A DNA stretch of 64,000 nt from NCBI GenBank assembly GCA_018857735.1, contig JABMCL010001305.1, forward strand, positions 248,501 through 312,500, given 5' to 3'. Positions 46,660 through 58,059 of this stretch are shown one piece after another. Origin of the DNA: Alviniconcha marisindica. Lineage: Eukaryota > Mollusca > Gastropoda > Provannidae. Below the pieces are notes generated by a model, which saw nothing but the letters and a program-made list of their open reading frames with translations, did no database searches and was not told the origin of the DNA. A program made the translations under genes and the position numbers. The number at the start of each line of letters is the position of its first letter. Position 1 is the stretch's first letter.

Positions 46660-49600
46660 CTGAAAGTGGAGACATTTTGTCATGAACACTGAGAAGCTCG
46701 CGCAAAAGCTGATGTGTCTTGCCATTTTGATGAAGACGTGTGTGCAAAGCAAAGCATGTCAAACACACTCAGGTGCATAGGCATCTGAAGCATGGGGAAC
46801 CCTGCAAATTCCTGCGTATGTACGCTGGAAAACAACTGCATGAGCAAAATCTCACCTGCCCCTGGGTGACTGTGAATCTTTAGTGAGTTTTAATGAAGGA
46901 ATGAACTGCATACTATGATACACAAAATCTCATCCAGCTGTGAAAACAAAATATCATGCACCTGCATACACTAATATTTAGCTGGCTCTAGGCAACTCTG
47001 TTGAGTTTCAACAACATGACAATATCTAATTCTGTCGTGCAAATACTTGCCTTTCAAAATCTAGACTTAAAACCTACTTGTTTTATAATCTATGCCTCCA
47101 ACAAATCTTCCATAACTTTCATTTGATCAGTCAGTGGCTCAGCTGTGCGATGAAATGTATGCGCATGCATACTTGCATTGTGTGAGTGTGCAAGCATGCA
47201 GGGGTGCACATGTATGCATGCATTTGTGTAAGCGCATCTGAGTGAAGTGTGAGGGTCAGTGTGCATTTGTACTAAGTATTGTTGAATTATTTTGTTCAAT
47301 TAGTTATGGTTTACATGTTGTTGTGGATCACTTTTATATAGCACTATTCTCCTCTTTCCAACAGACTTACTGTGCTCTAGTTACACATGATTCTCAACGA
47401 GTGATGGTAGCCTTTTACAGTGCATTTTGAATATTCACCCAGGTGGTGTGCTTATAGCACTGTTTGGTGGTGACATGGCTGGTGCCATGCGAAATTGTTG
47501 CTGTCTTGGTGTGTTCTGTGTACACCATACAACCATGCCATGTCACTTCATGCAAAGCCTCGTATATAAGGTGCATGTGTGTTTTAGCTATAACCTGCCA
47601 CCTGCACTTTTGGCAGAATGACTGGGATCTTTATGTGCTACTGCAGTAACACAGGGTTGGAACGGATACTAAAATAAGAGTCAGCACAGAACACTGACCA
47701 CAGAGAAGAAAATATTCCGATCCCTCCTGCTGGGACTTGAACCCATAACCGATTGATCATGATTCCGGTGCTCTAACCAATGAGCTGTGCTCGCTCCCCG
47801 CTCTTGCAATAACTGCCTTTTTTTGTAGTGTTTGTAGGTGCATTGGGCTCACAGGTGACAAGCCCCATGTAACTGATCACTGTTACCACCATTATTATTA
47901 TCGAGTACAGACACATGGCAAATGAGACTGGGCCCCAAAGTTTTGGGGGAAAATGCAGACTGATGGCGAAAAGCAAATGTTACCTCGCTAACGTTCACTC
48001 TGGCTTTTGCTGATGTTTCAAGGAAGGCGCAGTTAAAATGACGGGCCAAGTTCTGGCCTTGGTCTTTGCCAACAACACGTTCATCTTCAAGGTCACACTT
48101 GTTGCCAACCAACAACATGGGCACCTGCAACAGAATAGCCAGAAAGTGGAGACAAATCCTGCAAATTGGTTATCACGCCTTCTATTCAAATCTGTTAATT
48201 CAAACTCAAAACCAAGACAGTGTCTATGCTCAGTCAACATAGAAAAGGTGAATCTTTTGACCTTTAACTTTTCTGTAAACCAGTATGTACTTTATAGTCA
48301 GAAGACAAGATCCAATTTCTTTCAACACCAACATGCATGTTCCATATTTCAGTTTTCATGTTTTTTAATATAAAAATTGTGTTTGTTACTTTAATTTGGT
48401 GTCATTCAACACCAAACTAAACAACATCACTCAGCTGTTGCTGCCTACTTCCTAGCCACAAAGTAAGCACAAACTGAAAGTCAAATAAATTCAAAAGGAC
48501 TGATGCGATTCCTGAAAATATGTCTTGGTAAAAAGATGAACAAGTGCTGACCCAGACAAGGACAAACAATCCATGTGGCAGTGCCAGTTATTATTCATTC
48601 CACTGAAGTCTAAACATCCAGGTTCTCTGCGAGTTATTCTTTCCACCACTGCATCAAAACAAGTAGAAAGCAGCTTACATCATCAGTGTCCTTGACCCTG
48701 AGAATCTGTTCACGGAGTTCCTGTAGGTCGTTGAAGGTGGACTGAGCAGTGATAGAGTAGACGAGCAGGAAGCCCTGGCCATTCTTCATGTACAGGTCAC
48801 GCATAGCTGTGAATTGTTCCTGCACAACAAAGCACACAGCTACACTTTTACACATCACTGTTGTGCAATCTGACAGCTGTCATAAATCCACAATACCTTT
48901 CTTTGTTAATCCTTCATAATTCATTATATTGATTTACGGAACTTGTGATAGTGTGCAAGAAATAACATAATAAACAAAAGCACAAAGGCTTAGTCATGGC
49001 CCATCAAAAGTAGCACTATATAAGATTCAGTATTTGTTTTGTACAGTCTTTTGACGCCAAAGATGAATCAAGATCACTGAAGTGGCTACGATTTATGAAT
49101 GCCAGAAACTTCACACAATTTATTAAAATTTTATGAACACCATGCAGCATTTCAAAGATCTTATCGTGAACCACCATCTGTGAAAACAGGGTTTTGGCGA
49201 GTATCTCAACCGTTGTTTCGAAAACATTATTTTAAGATGCTTAGAGATTTGAATTCTGCATCCAAGTGTGGGTCATTTTCCAAAGTTGTAACTACCACTG
49301 TGGGTGGCCAGTATCAAACGTATTCTGAATCAGTCTTTTGTTGTAGTGTCTTCTCTTCACTTGTATCGTGTTGCTGTGTGAGACATTAAAGTCAACACTG
49401 AATGAGTGTTGAGTTATTAACTCCTCTGTGTTTTTGTTGTTGTTGCTGTGTTAATAATATTGTACATTTATCATGCGCTCATCAATGCCCTGAGCACTCA
49501 CACGATACATATTAACCTAAATATATTATATATACATGTAGAGAATAGTCCTACCAAAACAATTTACATAAAGTATTTTACAAAAAACAAAACAAACAAA

Positions 49601-50858
49601 AACGTACTAGTGACTACACATACAGTGACTGTAGTAGAAACTGGGTACTGATATTAGTTAGGATGGAAATACTGTGTTGTTGTTCTTTGTGTGTGTGCAT
49701 GTGAGTGTGTGTGCGTGCGTGTGTGCGAGAGAGAGAGAGAGAGAGAGAGTTTGTGTGACTATGCTTTGTATGATAATGTTTGTAAAATGATTTGTTTGTT
49801 TGTTTATATTTGATTTGTATGTGGGTATTGGTGTGTTGCATGTTTTTCTTTAATTAAATTGTAAAGCGTGTCGAGTCTGAAAGCGCTCTATAAATTCCCT
49901 ATTATTATTATTACATCAGGTTGATGTTGCAAACTGATTTGAAAATGGAAGCTCTTGCTGGGACAGTGTGGAGCTATATATTTATAACTGTTTATACTGG
50001 GTGGACATTTTAAACTGACCCAGTCACAGGAAGTCAAATTTATCTTCACACAAGCCGCCTTCAACACTATTAAGAGGACTTTCATACACGTGTGTGGTAC
50101 AGGACTGTGGGTGGTTATGAGAAAGCCCTTACTGTTCCAGCAGTGTCCAGAATCTCCAGCATGCACTGTTGACCATCCACCTCCACTTGCTGCAACACAA
50201 AACAAACAACACACTTACAGTACACAGGACACAAAGGGCATCTGCATTCAAACACAAACTGGTTCCCCCCACCCCCTTACACACACACAGGCAAGGCTGG
50301 GCACCAAAACTTCAGCCACACCAGCCTGTGTACTGAATTTCAATAAGGTTGGGGATCACAAAACTAAAATGTACAATATCTCAAATTCTCATTGTTTAAA
50401 AAAAAGATGCTGTACTGTTGTCCACCATGACTGTCTCTCCACATGCCAAGAAGTATTTGTTCAAGCTGAAGGGTAACAGGGCAACTGTGAGGTTGTGACT
50501 TATCTGCATCATCTAACAGTATGCATGACAGAGCACTAAACAAAGCATGTCAAAAAGTGCCAGAAACACATATATGGTATCAGTTTAGAATCAGACCATT
50601 GTGTAATAAACTGGGAAAGTATTCAAACATGACTATACAAATGTGTATTTTTTTAAATCTTCACTTCTAGGTGTCCCCCACCCACCTCACAGAAAAAAAA
50701 ATCAGATCATTTATGTGTATGTATGTGACTATGGTCTGATGGACAACCAAAAAGCCAGCCTAACATACTTTCTTCTTCTTCTTATTTGGATCAGACACCA
50801 AAAACAAATCAAAAGTGTTTAGACTGTGAAGGTGTTATTGTTGTTGTTGTTGTTGTTG

Positions 50859-50905
<47 letters not shown>

Positions 50906-53900
50906 GCTGTAAATCAACATTACAACTATCACCCACTTAATCCAAAACAAAAAGAAGTGAGTGGAGACAAACAACGCAAAAATGACCAACACCTAAACTC
51001 TTAGTCTTACTACTACTGGTAAGAGTCTTATTTTCCTGACTGGTCTTTTTAACCTTGTGAGTCCTTTATCATACTCTTCCTATCCCTTGCTAGGTGACTA
51101 ATGCAGGATCTGTCTCAGGAAAGCAATACACAGAAAATTCCACAAACAAAATGAAAAAGTATGAATATGTATTTCACAGCATATAGGTCCGAGGGTTTTT
51201 ACAGGAAGCATGACTCACCCTACTCATACCATAGGCTGTAAACACATCTATCTCTATTGCAATGGAAATCAATACACGTGGCACAACACATGCTGATACA
51301 GCAACAAAAAGAAGGAAGCACCTTGCGCTGTTTAATACCTGTAAGTTAACAAAATAACACCGAGCCATGACATTTTCAATTTAGGACTGCTGTTCATTAA
51401 CATCATATTAAGCAATGAACAGGGTCCTGCTTTTTGTGTACATTTTTCTCTTCTCTCCCACCTGCACAACAAATGTTGCTTTTGTTTTTAAAAATGAAAG
51501 CATTTACATAAACAAAATTAACACATATAAATTATATAAAAAATAAAAAATTAAAGAGCACAAACTAATGGTGTTAAGGTCATGTGGGGGACAGGGCTAG
51601 GGTGTGGTGGAGCTCTGTTATAACTCCTTGGGATCATAGAAGAACCATGAGTGAAAAGGCAACTTTTAATAAGCACTTTTACTTTTTTAGGTTTCACACG
51701 CAACTGTGATAAATGAATGTTGAAACTGATGACCTGTTCCGTATGAGTCCCATAATAATTACTGGTTTAAAGTGGTATAAAGTAGTCAGTGAAGGTGTAT
51801 GTTTGTGTCTGTGTATGCAAGTGCGCCCATGAGGTTTGAAGAAAAGTAGGTCTACATTTGGCTGATCTGCAGTTAAAATTAACTGCAAAACAGTCCACCC
51901 TCTGCATAATTTTAACCATTTGTAATTAATTATTTTAGAGAAATGACCCAAAGAAATTCTTATCATGACTACACTGGTCCACTCAGACAACAACGTTTGA
52001 CACAGTGACAAAATAGAGCCCCCTGATGAACTTCAAAGATACACAAGTAATGGTAAAAGAGGTCACTGTTGATGAGTGGTGTGTGCTACTGCAGTGCTTA
52101 CTGCAGTGTGGAACTGAAAGTACAGTAAAACAATTATACATAAAGTATGGTATAATATGCAAGATGCTGCCACATATGAAAAAATTCCAAAGCTCGAGAC
52201 AGCCTTGTTTTCGACTTTGTTTACAGCTACAAAAAGCAAGTTACATAGCCTGCTCCACATGCCCGTTAACTGGATTTGCCATGATCACAAGCTATACTGT
52301 AACTGTCCAAATTTCACTTGCACTGGTTGCAGTGTTTACTGTTGTGTGTAATGATGAATTTACAACATACTGATGTGACCAAAACAAAGCGCTGATGTCA
52401 AAAACAATGCACACGTCGGCAACTGAGCTGACATATATACCCCTTACTACAGCATTAGCAGACACAGAATTTTGTCACAATCATAAGCCATGCCACCTGC
52501 CTGCTGCAGTGCATACTGCTGTGTGAAAGACATTTCCCCCAACCCAAAATGTTCATACCAAAAACCAAACACATAAACATGACAAGTATGTACATCAAAT
52601 GATACGATTCAGAAGTTCTGATGTTTGTTTTTGATTTTGCTATGCAAATCTTCCCCCTGTTCTAGTTCTACACACCCATCCTTTCTAGACTATGGGTTGA
52701 AGACCATGTCAAACAAGACAAACATATGGAAATGGGTTGGCTCAAACTACTTCATCCCAAAAGTTTCTCTTGCTGTTACAGTGTTAGTCTCATTGTAAAC
52801 ATTGTAAACTGGTGCAGGGTTGTATGGTGTACACAGAATGTGTACCAAGATGGCAGCAGTTTCACACAGCACCAGCCATGTAACAATAATACTGTAACTG
52901 AAAGTACACCACTCCCATGGATATTAGAAAAACGACCAACAGAAATGGCAAGTCACCCATTCAGAATCACATGAGACATAGGGAGTCTGTTCAAGAGCAG
53001 AGAATAGCACTGATGTAACAGCTATCAATAACAATGATGCCATACACTGATACAGTGTTCTGATTCAAACTCTTTGTTCTGGTATAAGTTATGGTAATTG
53101 CTCAATGTTTTCACTTTCCACAGTACATCAGTTTCAAGATTTGTGTTTAATGACTCTGCCCATCAGGTTTTGCTTTGCTTTGTTAAAAAATTATAATTAC
53201 TGTTTAAGTGTTTATGATGCCAACCTGGTTTTGAACAGACAATTCAGTCAAACACTCAAAAACATTATTTCAGATCATCGGATCATCATCATATTGACAC
53301 TTCAAAATCATTAAGGTCTGTGGTAATTGGCCAGGAAGTTTCCTCAGAGAAAAGGAGAGACAGAAACAGAATGAGAGACAGAGGGAGTACACAGTTTAGA
53401 TTTAACTTACTTTTCTGTAGCTGTCTTCAATTGTGGGGTCATATTTTTCAACGAAAATGCCTTGCACAAACTGCACAGTCTGCAAAAGAAATTAAGACTA
53501 GTATAATAATAATTATAATAATTACTGTATTAGTACTACTACTACTAGTAGTAAGAGTTACAACATACATTTTTTTTTTAAACACATGTCATTCTGCATT
53601 TTCCAGCAGTCAGTGTTTAACTAACATAGTAACAATTTACAATCACCCTTCTAGTTTTACCCTTGTGCATCATAGTTCATACATTTAGAAGGGTTTCTTA
53701 TTAATATTATTCTACTAGTTAGGCTTAGTAGTAAGCTGGTCTTCAAAAGGAAAAGTAATGTTGATTTTCCATTACAGAATCACAGGGAAAGTAGCACTGA
53801 TTTATAAATCCTTGATTAAAACACACATACACAATTTTTTAATTAAAAAAAAAAAGTCAAAACAATACTTTCCATGAAGCATCTACAGAAAATATCTGCA

Positions 53901-54392
53901 ATACTAGTACTACTAGATCAGTAGAGTTGTATGAATCTATGATGCTTCTTAAACCAGTTTCCCCACCCTCTTCTTTACTAACCATGACTAGGAGTATGAC
54001 TCTAACTTACACTGAAGTGTAACTTAGTCAGTTAATGTAAGAGGAAAAATAAAGCATTGTATAAACTATAAAAATAAATAAACTAAATAAATGTAACATA
54101 AAATTTACCAATGTTAAACCATTAATGAACCATGGTGTGGGTGAATTCATACACTTAAATCACTGCCAGATTCAAAATACAAAAACAAGATTTTTTCTTT
54201 TTTTTAGCAGTCAAACCCAAAATTGCAAATCTGATCAGCACACTGTAGAATTGGGGGGTGGGGGTGGGGGTGGGGGTGGGGGGGTGGGGGCAAAAAAAAG
54301 AAAGTAAAAGTTCAGCTATAAACTGCAAACCTTACCAGTGCACTTTTGCCGACACCTCCACTGCCCAAGACCACAAGCTTGTATTCCCGCAT
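46567..54392 (-). CDS. Rap1: Rap1 small GTPase (complete, 6 coding exons)
   Basis: Spliced from 54336-54392, 53411-53479, 50133-50189, 48679-48819, 47984-48124 and 46567-46659. Every coding junction is phase 0, giving 185 residues (human Rap1 proteins have 184). P-loop GSGGVGKS (10-17), effector loop YDPTIEDSY (32-40), switch [15 protein letters not shown] with Thr61 in place of the Ras Gln61, a Rap hallmark, NKCD and SAK guanine-binding motifs, a polybasic tail (KRQKSKK) and the CaaX box CTVL. A terminal Leu predicts geranylgeranylation. The family acts at the plasma membrane in integrin/cadherin adhesion and Raf/RalGDS-type signalling. [16 protein letters not shown] and INKKSPE are closer to insect Rap1 than to human, as expected for an invertebrate. 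Start codon has A at -3. Confidence 0.97.
47040..47100 (+). mobile_element. LINE reverse-transcriptase C-terminal remnant
   Basis: Codes [15 protein letters not shown], the basic [15 protein letters not shown] tail of non-LTR retrotransposon proteins. Lies in Rap1 intron 5, opposite in sense to Rap1. Too short for clade assignment. Confidence 0.5.
47440..47805 (-). mobile_element. tRNA-derived SINE (minus strand) in Rap1 intron 5
   Basis: On the minus strand, AGCTCATTGGTTAGAGCAC (A-box region, about 47767-47785) is followed by GGTTCAAGTCC (B box, 47733-47743), the layout of a Pol III tRNA-like head. The body includes GTAGCACATAAAGATCCCAG, and its far part (about 47455-47560) matches 52806-52885 on the plus strand, so it is a dispersed family. 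Confidence 0.7.
47984..48124 (-). CDS. Rap1: Rap1 coding exon 5
   Basis: 47 codons, [20 protein letters not shown] to ARVNVSE, with NKCD and ETSAK guanine-specificity motifs. Confidence 0.97.
48679..48819 (-). CDS. Rap1: Rap1 coding exon 4
   Basis: 47 codons, [16 protein letters not shown] to RVKDTDD, almost identical to vertebrate Rap1 over its length. Confidence 0.97.
49284..49395 (+). repeat. Unnamed dispersed repeat, copy 2
   Basis: Related to 34655-34790 on the same strand (shared GTAACTACC, GAATCAGTCTTTTGTTGTA and GAGACATTAAA). Located in Rap1 intron 3. Confidence 0.55.
49449..49680 (-). mobile_element. Inverted copy of the 2-kb LINE 3' end
   Basis: Read on the minus strand, it carries CAGTACCCAGTTTCTACTAC, ATATTTAGGTTAATATGTAT and GCATTGATGAGCGCATGATA in the order seen at 2025-2215. 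An imperfect reading [18 protein letters not shown] matches [18 protein letters not shown] of the first copy, so the two are the same family. Confidence 0.8.
49695..49746 (+). repeat. (TG)n / (GA)n compound microsatellite
   Basis: TG-rich run passing into GAGAGA at about 49727-49749, in Rap1 intron 3. Confidence 0.85.
49850..49915 (+). mobile_element. LINE-type 3' tail
   Basis: ATTGTAAAGCGTGTCGAGTC followed by TGAAAGCGCTCTATAAAT and (ATT)n is the widespread invertebrate LINE/SINE tail (usual form GTAAAGCGC...GCGCTATATAAAT(ATT)n). Confidence 0.65.
50133..50189 (-). CDS. Rap1: Rap1 coding exon 3
   Basis: 19 codons, [19 protein letters not shown], with the DTAGT switch II motif. Too short for an ORF scan; recognised by protein family. 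Confidence 0.95.
50837..50908 (+). repeat. (TTG)n(TG)n microsatellite
   Basis: About eight TTG units followed by about 22 TG units, in Rap1 intron 2. Confidence 0.93.
52806..52888 (+). repeat. Second copy of the SINE body
   Basis: GGTTGTATGGTGTACACAGA and GCACCAGCCATGT match the reverse complement of the 47.5-kb element in order. No tRNA-like head is visible here. Located in Rap1 intron 2. Confidence 0.6.
53411..53479 (-). CDS. Rap1: Rap1 coding exon 2
   Basis: 23 codons, [20 protein letters not shown] then YRK, carrying the effector loop (switch I). Donor GTAAGT. Confidence 0.95.
53480..54335 (-). other. Rap1 intron 1 (coding)
   Basis: 0.86 kb, A/T-rich; contains the G-rich tract at 54253-54290 just inside the donor and nothing else recognised. 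Confidence 0.65.
54253..54290 (+). repeat. G-quadruplex-capable GGGGGT repeat
   Basis: Six G-runs of five or more separated by single T, ending 45 bp from the Rap1 exon 1 donor. G-rich on the template strand, so the Rap1 pre-mRNA is CACCCCC-rich here. Confidence 0.85.
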
Positions 54393-54421
54393 AGTGTTTG
54401 GCTTAAACCACTTTGCGCACC
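54336..54421 (-). CDS. Rap1: Rap1 exon with start codon (coding 54336-54392)
   Basis: Codes [19 protein letters not shown], 19 residues with the P-loop. A minus-strand acceptor (T-run then CAG) lies at 54422-54424, so 29 nt of 5' UTR belong to this exon and at least one 5'-UTR intron exists upstream. Donor GTAAGG. Confidence 0.95.
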
Positions 54422-54464
54422 CTGTAAAAAAAAGACCAGAAGGAGTGGGCTGTTACTAGTGTTA

Positions 54465-55090
54465 AGCCCATTCTTAATTGGGCGAATGTTTGTTTCGCAA
54501 ACCTAGTTGGAAGTATTCGGCGAACCTAGTTGGTTCTTAATTGGGCAAACTTTTCTTCACGAACCTAGTTGGAAGTATTCGTCGAAGCTATATTCGGGGT
54601 CCAAAAAGCTTCGCTCAACATGTTCTGGGAACATTCGCCCTATTCGACGAACACTGCCTGATTGGCTGAGAGCAGAGCTCTCCTGTGGATGAGGAAAAAA
54701 TAAAAAATGGATGACAGTGTTGCTAGGTTCTTCACTCGCTTCGGAGGGAATTTGTTTATTTGTTGACTTGTGGGAGGTGCAGCCTTGTCTCGGCGACCCA
54801 GAATGAGATAGTAGTTAGTTGAATTACCCTGTGTGGGATGATTAAACTAAAGTATACTGACTTGACTTGACTTTAGCCTACATTTTTGATCATGCTGTCT
54901 GCTGAATGTCTGCCACAAGTTCAGACTGAAGCTTGCATCTCATTACAAGCCAGTTGAGAACAAGTAAATTCTTCGAACTGTCCAAACCAAGTTTGGCGAA
55001 CTAAAAGTTCAATTAAGAAACGAATCATAGTTCACTGAACTGTCCGAAGTATGTTCGGTGAACAAACGTTCGCCCAGTTAAGAACGGGCT
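54465..55090. mobile_element. PIF/Harbinger-type MITE in the Rap1 5'-UTR intron
   Basis: A 626-bp element whose ends are inverted repeats: AGCCCATTCTTAATTGGGCG on the left and AGCCCGTTCTTAACTGGGCG on the right, similarity continuing about 12 bp further. It is flanked by TTA on both sides (54462-54464 and 55091-55093). A TWA three-base duplication is typical of PIF/Harbinger. GAACCTAGTTGG recurs about three times near the left end. No transposase ORF. Confidence 0.8.
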
Positions 55091-55104
55091 TTAGGCCTTC
55101 TCTT

Positions 55105-55175
55105 ATTTAACAATAACAAATAACAATAACAATATACTTTATTAATCCCAGTGGGAAATTAAAGCTGTCGTTCGA
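55105..55175 (-). mobile_element. LINE 3' tail (minus strand)
   Basis: On the minus strand, AATTTCCCACTGGGATTAAT then AAAGTATATTGTTATTGTTA is a widespread LINE 3' end (TTTCCC..GGATTAATAAAGTA) with a simple (TATTGT)n tail. It starts 12 bp past the MITE duplication. Confidence 0.6.
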
Positions 55176-56313
55176 TCGCACAACAAAGAACATATCTCAA
55201 ATCATGAATCATACGCACATGCACTCTTATACATAGTATATGCTCCCTTTCTCTCAATCTGCATACACTAATACTTATAGCAAACCCAAAATTACCCAAA
55301 ATTACCTGCTTTCTTTGTGTCAAACCAAAATGTAAAAACTCTCAAATTAAATAAAAATCATTAGGTTCACACATCCCCAACCCTCCGTTAGAAACAGATG
55401 TCTTAACGCATGCGCACACTCAGTTAATGACCGGTATAATTTTTATTTAAAAAAATCATATTCTAAAGGTGAATATGCACAATTTTTTAATTAGTGTGCT
55501 TGGACATAGCTGTTCATGTACACATGTAAAACATACATGCACATGACAAGACTGGCAATGGACTGACAAGTCTGCAAAAGATCGGCTCAGTCGAAATGAA
55601 AAAGTCCCTTCACACTTTCTCAATCTACACCATCTGCTTTTAGTTTTACTGGCTTGTATTTGTAAACCACTAATACGTTTAATTATACTAAATTTGTACT
55701 AATACTAGTATAGTAGTAAGTGTACCTAGCTACCGCTGAAATACGGCCACTGCCAATTATACAAGATACATTGCATTCCAGCATGGCTTGAGATAAATCT
55801 ACTACACATTACACTCACGGTTATTTGATTAAAGGCGTTATTTTATTACTGATGATAGTTTTCGCCATTACCACGTACCAGTCTGGATGCCAACAGTAAC
55901 CCGAGTGAGTCACACTGTACTTCACGATGTTTAGACTAGAAGAGCACTGATGCAGCTGTTTTGTAATACTGGGCTATCTCTTCCATTTTGCAGACATGAA
56001 TAAAACCAAGGTAGTAATACCAACATTACACAGTCACTAACTAAAAGTCTACATCATAGGTGAAAAACGACTGATGCTGAACACTAGTGATGGAATCAAA
56101 TCCAAAGTTGAAGCTGTCTGACTTGCTGAAGTCCGGACTCAAAAGCGGAGGGTGGAGCTTCATATATTGTGTGCGATTTACCGCTAAGCCATAATCAGAG
56201 GAGACTGGACAACAAATAATATGATAAGAATAAGAAGTTCTTATTCTGTTGATAAAGATTCATAGTGTGGAAAAATAACAACTTAAACCGAGGGGGGAAA
56301 AAAATACACTCAC
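55176..56313 (-). other. Remainder of Rap1 5'-UTR intron
   Basis: AT-rich DNA with no recognised feature, assuming the first exon lies at about 56.31 kb. Confidence 0.5.
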
Positions 56314-56470
56314 TCGACGAAATTTCCCTGCCGACTATGGTTACTCTTCGCTTCCGGTAAATGACGTCACAAACATGGCACACAACTTCTAAATAAGGAA
56401 ACCATTCCCACAATTCCCAAACCCCACCTTTTCGTCACTTCCTGACTTTCGAGCGAGTGCGAGCGTGTGA
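56314..56470 (-). promoter_or_regulatory. Rap1 promoter and probable non-coding first exon
   Basis: On the minus strand: CAGGAAGTG (ETS-like; plus 56436-56444), TGACGTCA (CRE palindrome, 56362-56369), ACCGGAAG (ETS/GABP-like, about 56351-56358), then a strong donor CGA/GTGAGTG with the last exon base at 56314. TATA-less housekeeping-type promoters often combine CRE and ETS sites. The transcription start is not visible; it is inferred to lie near the ETS sites. Confidence 0.55.
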
Positions 56471-57467
56471 GGAGTGTGTGCGTGTGTTTTTTGTGACCTG
56501 TTTGTCTTTGTATTTATTTTTAAAACTACACAATTTGATCTTATTTGATTAGTTGCTTGTGAAAGCAGCTAAAATGATGAGAATCCATGGCTAGCGTGAT
56601 ATGCGCAATGATGCCCCCAAAACTTGCTGGAAATGATGATGACTGAACGGATATCCAAGGAGTGGCCAACGAGTTTCTCGCTTTTGTTTCAGCTTGAGAA
56701 ACGGGTTGGTCGTTTCAGTGGCGAAAGAATCTGGACTGATCCAGCGTAAAACGGTTATAATCAATAATAAAGTTAGGTAATAACCAAGGAGGCGGTCAGA
56801 AATTGGGTCACCAATATATATATTTTAAATGTATCTAGCGAACAAGGCCAAAACTTGCAGTCTTTCGATCAGCATACCGATCTGAACAATTGACGTTTGA
56901 TCTAGATCTGGTTTCCGAGTAACGACGTGCACACTTCTTCAGTGCTAATGCCGGCAAAACGGTCGTGTACAGATGCCTGTTACAGATTGTTATTGTAATC
57001 AAATTCACTTGTGTTGCAATTTTGGCTTCACTGGCTCTAGGCATGAACCTGTTAAAAAGTATTATATTTTAATATTTGCAACACAAAATGGCGCTGAAAA
57101 TGTCAGGTCCCACTCCCAGGAACTTAAATATTCCCTGACTGCCCCCGCTTGGATATTACCTGAAATTATTTCGGGACTGATGAATTTTTGAACAAGTGAC
57201 TGACGCTGACATGTCATTAAGTGATTAACATTTACAACAGAATGAGATAAGCCTGATTCAATTTCCTGACTAGTGTCTTGCGTAGGATTTCCTTATATAT
57301 TGAGCAAGTGATATATATACCTAATCCTTTTGTGCTTGGGTATCTTGCTTGTCTATCTTGGTGTCGGGTGTTACATTGGTTTCACTTTCAGTTGTGTATG
57401 CTCATTTTTGTTAAGTGAATGATACATGGCAATATATATATATATATAGGTTTGAGATGATGATGAT

Positions 57468-57586
57468 GAAGTGATGCTTTATGTCCTCAGATGTCAGTTG
57501 ACATATTAGGGACAAGTTGTGACCAATGCCGAAGCACGGTGCAATAAATCTTTACGTCCACGGAAACCAGAAGGCTCGTTAGGACG
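57468..57586 (+). repeat. Dispersed repeat family A, copy 1
   Basis: GAAGTGATGCTTTATGTCCTCAG, GACATATTAGGGACAAG, GACCAATGCCGAAGCA and CTTTACGTCCACGGAA in order, ending CAGAAGGCTCGTTAGGACG. About 90% alike by eye to 59928-60048. Confidence 0.85.
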
Positions 57587-57927
57587 AAGTCATTGAGCAA
57601 GTGACTCTAACTACCTAACCTTGTTGTGCTTGTGTATCTTGCTGTCATGCTTGTGTCCTCAGAGTCAGTTACATTAGGACTAGTTGTGCATGCGCATTTT
57701 CTGTTAAGCTAATGCCACGGAACAGAAGGTATCGTTATGAGGATATAGGACGGCCACTCGATCTCACACAGCTCTGATATGAAAATAGGTTTTTGTGTAC
57801 TTATGGACCTTATATGGGGAAAGTTGATTCTACCATTAGACTGCCCTCCCCCCACCCCCCAACAAAACAAAAAACAGCTGTATTTTACATAACTGAGTAG
57901 GAAATAATGTGCTATATCTCAGCAGAA

Positions 57928-58025
57928 AGGGTAAGCACACTGCGTTTTACAAGGTCAACAAAAATGTATATATATATGTCAAAACCTCAGTCAAAAATAA
58001 TATTTATAATTATATAGTCATTGTA
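57928..58025 (+). repeat. Dispersed repeat shared with window start
   Basis: GCACACTGCGTTTTACAAG and the following AAAACCTCA-AATTATA segment match bases 8-85 of the window, same strand. Confidence 0.55.
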
Positions 58026-58059
58026 TTGTTTACACATATATATATATATGAATGCATAG

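Larger units (their letters stand above)
50190..53410 (-). other. Rap1 intron 2
   Basis: 3.2 kb. Holds the TTG/TG microsatellite and the SINE body copy; also loosely repeated GTTGCAGTG-TTACTG-TGTGT segments near 52.06-52.53 kb that I cannot classify. Confidence 0.6.

Noticed and set aside
47733..47785. A functional tRNA gene on the minus strand
   Set aside because: Box A and B are present but stems do not pair as a full cloverleaf by eye and the sequence continues into a repeat body; better read as a SINE head.
49614..49841. 75-residue minus-strand ORF
   Set aside because: Made of translated GA/TG microsatellite joined to a LINE 3'-UTR remnant.
56195..56413. 72-residue minus-strand ORF at the Rap1 promoter
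   Set aside because: Overlaps the CRE/ETS promoter and the likely first-exon donor; no protein features.
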